DNA of 24,144 nt from a virus, in the IMG/VR virus record IMGVR_UViG_3300048930_000158, positions 1-24,144 of that record. The stretch is one strand, 5' to 3'. A program made the position numbers and the translations under genes. Numbering within the stretch: the stretch's first letter is position 1; every line of letters begins with the position of its first letter. The notes below the pieces were generated by a model. That model was given only the letters and a program-made list of their open reading frames with translations, did not search any database and was not told the DNA's origin. Positions 20,577 to 24,144 of the stretch are shown here, one piece after another.

Positions 20577-23500
20577 CAGCAACCGGCAGCCTGCGCGGAG
20601 TATTGACAGCCCGCGAGATCAACTCTTTCCGCTCGGACGGGCTCGACACCAACGGCATTGAATCCACTGCTGCAGGAGCTCCGGTCCCGCCCGCGTTCGG
20701 CAACGTCACAATCCCTGGCCTGATCTCGCTTTCCGGTGTTGACGGTTCCGGCGATGGTATTTTCCGCGTGTTCTGGTGTGCCGGTGAGATTTACCAGATC
20801 GACGATGTATACATCAACGGCGAGGCTCTCCCGTCCAGTGTGGAGGTCAGGCACTACCGGGGCGCTATCCATCAGGGCGTCGATGATCTCGTGGAGTCCA
20901 TCACCACCCTCACCGGATATGCGGAAACGATGGTGCAGGACTATCCGGCGGGGCTATGCGCTGTTGCTTACTCGGTGTTCAGGATTCCTGCCGGCGCTAT
21001 CTCAGGCGCGCCCAGATTCCAAGCTGTCGGACGCTGGGCCGTGGTCTATGACGTGCGCAAGAGCCTGGTCTCGGATTACATCTTTGACGATGTGGTTGGA
21101 TACAACCTCGATTTCACGCAGGCGGCTGACGGCACTGGCACCACGGGCGTGGATCTTTCCTACAACGCGCACACGGTAACCTGGTCGGGCAATGCCCAGG
21201 TATCTGGCGGGGAAGCGACATTCGACGGCAACGGCGACTATCTCACCCTGCAGGACACCACTGCTGCCGATTTTGGCACTGGCAAGTGGACGCTGGAGGT
21301 CTCGATTGCGACGTCCGACACCACCGGCACGCAGCACATATTCAGCAAGGGCGACGGGGCGAGCGACAGGGCTATCATCCTGTCACTTATCACTGATGAT
21401 CTGTACGTCTCGATGTCGAGCACCGGCACCACGTGGGATATCGCCTCTGTTGTCCTCCTGAAAACCGCCGTATCACCGACGGGTGCAGCCCGCATCACGG
21501 TTGAATACACTGAGCGCGAATACCATTTTTACGTTGACGGATTCCACGTCCACGTTATCCAAAACGCTGACCCTCTCTTTGCCACCACGCGCCCGGTCCG
21601 GCTCGGACTGTACGACGGCGGCACCGCGACTGATGGATTCAACGGCACCATGTACGGCTGCCGCATGACCAAAGGAGTCTGCAGGTACGGCGGCGTGCAC
21701 GGCTCGATTGTGGCCGGGACTCCGCTGCCGTATCAGGACGTGGACAACCTGCGGCCTGGATATGTTTACAGCAATGTGCCCTCTCTCGCGCTGGGTGAGC
21801 TGGCCCGCAATCCGTTTTATGGCCTTGGCGTGACCAATGTCTACAACGAACTGGAGGCGATGGAATTTAACGAGGAATTGCTGCCATCCGGCGAGCCGCG
21901 TGCGGAGATGAACCTGGTGTTATCGCAGGTTCGATCTACAGAGTCATGGATGGACCTGATCGCCACCTACGCGGAGTGCTTCTGGTTTTTCCTGGACGAC
22001 GGCATCTACATCAAGCCCGATAGACGCATCACCGCGAAGCGCCCGGCAGGGTGGGAGATGGGCGAGGACGGAGAATTCCTGGGTGACGGGTCGACATGGA
22101 CGGCGGGCAGCGGCTGGACGTTTTTCGGTGGCGACCTGAACCTGTTTTCCAAAACAGCGGGGGTGGCCTCCTCGATCTCCCAGGCCATGGTCAAGGAGTT
22201 TGAATCGGGCGTCACCTACTGCGCAGTTATGGATGTGGGCCTGCGCTCTGCCGGCACTGTGGCGCTGACATTCCAAGGCATCACCGTGATAGCCGCTGTA
22301 AGCGCTGCAGGCCGCTACGCCTACGAATGGGTGGCCACAGGCGGGGAAGACGGCCAGACGATCTCCTGCGATGCGGACAGCGCGTTTGTCGGGCTGATCG
22401 GCGAGGTATCCATCCGGCGCAAATACTGGCCAGAAACCAGCATCGTGCAGGGATCGCTCGCGCTGTCCGGGGCCCCCAACTCCGACAGCCCGACATCGGT
22501 CACACTGCAGTACACTGCGCCGGTTGCAGATTCGCCCAATTGGGGCAGTGCCATGCCGGTGATCGCCACGATGCCGGGGGTGGACACGTCGCTGGTTCCG
22601 TTGCTGGACACCAGCATTGATTTCCCGGGCATCACGCGCATCGAGGAAGCCGAGAACAAGGCATTGTCCCGGCTGCTGAGAATGCAGAACGCCGTCTATG
22701 CTTCGTGGGTGTCTGCCGATCGTGCGATTGCATTGCGGCGCGGCTTTGTCGTGAACCTGATCGACCCCGAGACCGCCACGGACATGCTCGTGCGGGTAGA
22801 TTCTGTCACCGCCACCACTGATAACGGGCGCTACCGCGTATCCGGCCAGCGGTACGATGACGAGCACTACCCCTCAGAGACCGACCTACCGGCAGTCGCC
22901 ATTCCGGTGAACGCGATCACGATCAGCCGGGACGGCGTGGTTCCATCGGGTTGGGCGGCGTACACAGCGGCGGATGGCAAGTACATCAAGTGCGCCGGCA
23001 CCGGCGTCACCGCCGAATCTACCGGGGGTGCAGCGACCCTGGCCGCAATCACCGGCAATGTGGAACTGGCCGGGGAGCATGGGGATACTGCCGCGCCTGA
23101 AATGCTGCCGGTTTACATCGACGGCTTTGTCTCAACTGGCGGCAGCGGGTCAGGCGATCTATACACCGCTACAGAGGAGGACGCAGGCGGCCACCAGCAC
23201 ACCTACGACACCGGCACAATCACTCCCGAGCTGTACACGATTGAATCCGTTCTGGTCCAGAAAATAACCTCCACGGCAACGACGATGCCGGGCAACCTGC
23301 TGGTGTTCGGCAAGGCTGGGCTCAAGTTTAGGAATATGACGCGGTGGTTGTACGCGGCCCAGCGACTGCTCAAGGCGGCAGCAACGGCGGCAGCGACAGG
23401 GATGAAAGATCAGGCTATCACGCTGACCAGCGGCAGCACAGATGATACCCACGAGCACTACACCCGTTCGGCCACGTCCAGCGGCACGCCGTCATCACCG

Positions 23501-24144
23501 TCTGCGCAATCGAATATTTACAATTACACCAACGGCGGAGGTGCACACACCCATCTATCCACCATCGGGCTGATCAGGTCGCCGAAAAAATACCGGCTCT
23601 CGCTCTACGGCGGAACAGACGATTACGGAATCAGCGAGGGCTGCATGCTCATGTGGCCCAACCTTTCCCTGCCAACAGGTTGGACGCTGTGCAACGGATT
23701 ATTAGGCACACCCAACCTTGCCGACTATTTCATCGAGATTGCTGCGGAGGGCGAGGAGGATACTTACGAGGGCGACAACACTGTTGGAATTTTCGGCTAC
23801 ACGAATTACTCGGCGAACCACAGCCACCAGGGCACCAGCGATGCCAGTGTGTATAACATCCTCGGCGTCTCACACTCGAATAACTACCGCCATCGCCACC
23901 TGATCTACGCCACTGGCTATGACTGGGAGCCCGAGTACTACGCCCTGAGCATGATCATGTACAACCCGGCACCCGTGCCCGGCTATCCTGATGCCCTCCT
24001 GCTGATCTCTGGCGGCGAGGCAGACGGCACTACCACGCTGGTGGATGACTCCACGCACGCGCGCACCGCGACGGTCACCGGTGGCACCGGGTCGCTGCAG
24101 TACGATGATGCGCAGTTGCTGTTTGGGCGTACCACCGTCAATAC
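20573..24144 (+). CDS. Central tail hub/host-recognition protein with LamG, jelly-roll and collar modules, 3'-partial
   Basis: Open from ATG 20573 (ATGA overlap) to the window end, 1,190 codons without a stop, so the C-terminus is missing. Residues 1-176 and about 372-490 look like a tail hub. Residues 177-370 form a LamG/concanavalin-like insertion (FDGNGDYLTLQDTT, FGTGKWTLEVSIATS, YHFYVDGFHVHV, LGLYDGG). Residues 490-618 form a jelly-roll (WTAGSGWTFFGGDLNLFSK, TVALTFQGITV). Residues 640-770 resemble hub domains of gpJ-type tail proteins (NKALSRLLRMQNAVYASWV). From about 870 there are HxH pairs at 874/876, 960/962, 992/994, 1083/1085 and 1107/1109. Around 1023-1060 is a tail-collar motif (GCMLMWPNLSLPTGWTLCNG). 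It probably binds the host receptor. The assignment as a gpJ counterpart is by position and modules. Confidence 0.8.
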   Translation, partial: MTATGSLRGVLTAREINSFRSDGLDTNGIESTAAGAPVPPAFGNVTIPGLISLSGVDGSGDGIFRVFWCAGEIYQIDDVYINGEALPSSVEVRHYRGAIHQGVDDLVESITTLTGYAETMVQDYPAGLCAVAYSVFRIPAGAISGAPRFQAVGRWAVVYDVRKSLVSDYIFDDVVGYNLDFTQAADGTGTTGVDLSYNAHTVTWSGNAQVSGGEATFDGNGDYLTLQDTTAADFGTGKWTLEVSIATSDTTGTQHIFSKGDGASDRAIILSLITDDLYVSMSSTGTTWDIASVVLLKTAVSPTGAARITVEYTEREYHFYVDGFHVHVIQNADPLFATTRPVRLGLYDGGTATDGFNGTMYGCRMTKGVCRYGGVHGSIVAGTPLPYQDVDNLRPGYVYSNVPSLALGELARNPFYGLGVTNVYNELEAMEFNEELLPSGEPRAEMNLVLSQVRSTESWMDLIATYAECFWFFLDDGIYIKPDRRITAKRPAGWEMGEDGEFLGDGSTWTAGSGWTFFGGDLNLFSKTAGVASSISQAMVKEFESGVTYCAVMDVGLRSAGTVALTFQGITVIAAVSAAGRYAYEWVATGGEDGQTISCDADSAFVGLIGEVSIRRKYWPETSIVQGSLALSGAPNSDSPTSVTLQYTAPVADSPNWGSAMPVIATMPGVDTSLVPLLDTSIDFPGITRIEEAENKALSRLLRMQNAVYASWVSADRAIALRRGFVVNLIDPETATDMLVRVDSVTATTDNGRYRVSGQRYDDEHYPSETDLPAVAIPVNAITISRDGVVPSGWAAYTAADGKYIKCAGTGVTAESTGGAATLAAITGNVELAGEHGDTAAPEMLPVYIDGFVSTGGSGSGDLYTATEEDAGGHQHTYDTGTITPELYTIESVLVQKITSTATTMPGNLLVFGKAGLKFRNMTRWLYAAQRLLKAAATAAATGMKDQAITLTSGSTDDTHEHYTRSATSSGTPSSPSAQSNIYNYTNGGGAHTHLSTIGLIRSPKKYRLSLYGGTDDYGISEGCMLMWPNLSLPTGWTLCNGLLGTPNLADYFIEIAAEGEEDTYEGDNTVGIFGYTNYSANHSHQGTSDASVYNILGVSHSNNYRHRHLIYATGYDWEPEYYALSMIMYNPAPVPGYPDALLLISGGEADGTTTLVDDSTHARTATVTGGTGSLQYDDAQLLFGRTTVN

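Noticed and set aside
21944-22867. 307-codon minus-strand open frame
   Set aside because: It lies wholly inside the tail hub frame, has Arg/His/Pro-biased shadow composition and no ribosome site; it exists because of GC-rich codon use on the other strand.
1-24144. Integrase, att site, tRNA, CRISPR or IS elements
   Set aside because: None was seen; I could not confirm whether the phage is integrated.

Overview
This window is a near-complete late region of a lambda-like siphovirus or prophage. Gene order and several protein signatures match phage lambda: Nu1/A terminase, gpW, a Phage_portal_2-type portal, gpFII, minor tail Z, a tail terminator, a tail tube, a frameshifted G/GT chaperone pair, a tape measure and a central tail hub. 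The DNA is moderately GC-rich and genes are tightly packed, with many ATGA or GTGA stop/start overlaps. I see no bacterial chromosomal gene, tRNA, IS element, CRISPR array or integrase/att site. The host is most likely a Gram-negative bacterium (Pseudomonadota, inferred from the relatives). Integrated prophage and free phage cannot be told apart: the sequence runs unbroken through the cos site, as expected for a prophage, a circle or a concatemer.

Layout. (1) 1-1347: end of the early/middle plus-strand genes: a partial unknown gene, a DUF1064 PD-(D/E)XK-type nuclease, and an unrecognised 217-aa protein sitting where lambda has Q. (2) 1325-1979: a minus-strand cassette of three small genes with a near-consensus sigma-70 promoter at 2020-2048. 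(3) 2049-2304: a non-coding control region with an inverted repeat, a possible plus-strand late promoter and two tandem intrinsic terminators, resembling lambda pR'/tR'. (4) 2305-3582: lysis cassette: TM/coiled-coil protein, 3-TM holin, a 30-codon membrane peptide and a GH108 endolysin. (5) 3575-6818: a host-interaction block: tail-fibre-like protein, a clan GH-A (GH5-like) glycoside hydrolase, a 24-codon ORF and two unknown proteins. (6) 6857-6932: a lambda-type cos site. (7) 6969-13854: packaging and head genes, including a fused prohead protease/major capsid gene with an internal, strongly Shine-Dalgarno-led start. (8) 13851-24144: tail genes, with a programmed -1 frameshift at 16378-16384, a candidate pseudoknot RNA upstream of it, a 996-aa tape measure, and a very long hub/host-recognition protein that runs off the window end.

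How it works together. In the virion the chromosome would be cut at about 6886, so the terminase-head-tail genes form the left arm and the lysis/fibre/hydrolase genes the right-hand end. Late transcription probably starts near 2118-2150, passes the tandem terminators when antiterminated, and runs through lysis, across cos in the circular form, and on through head and tail genes. The most unusual features are the GH-A enzyme beside a fibre gene, the cos site conserved with lambda at nucleotide level, the internal capsid start, the dnaX-like frameshift signal, the possible pseudoknot before the chaperone gene, and the LamG/collar/HxH modular hub.
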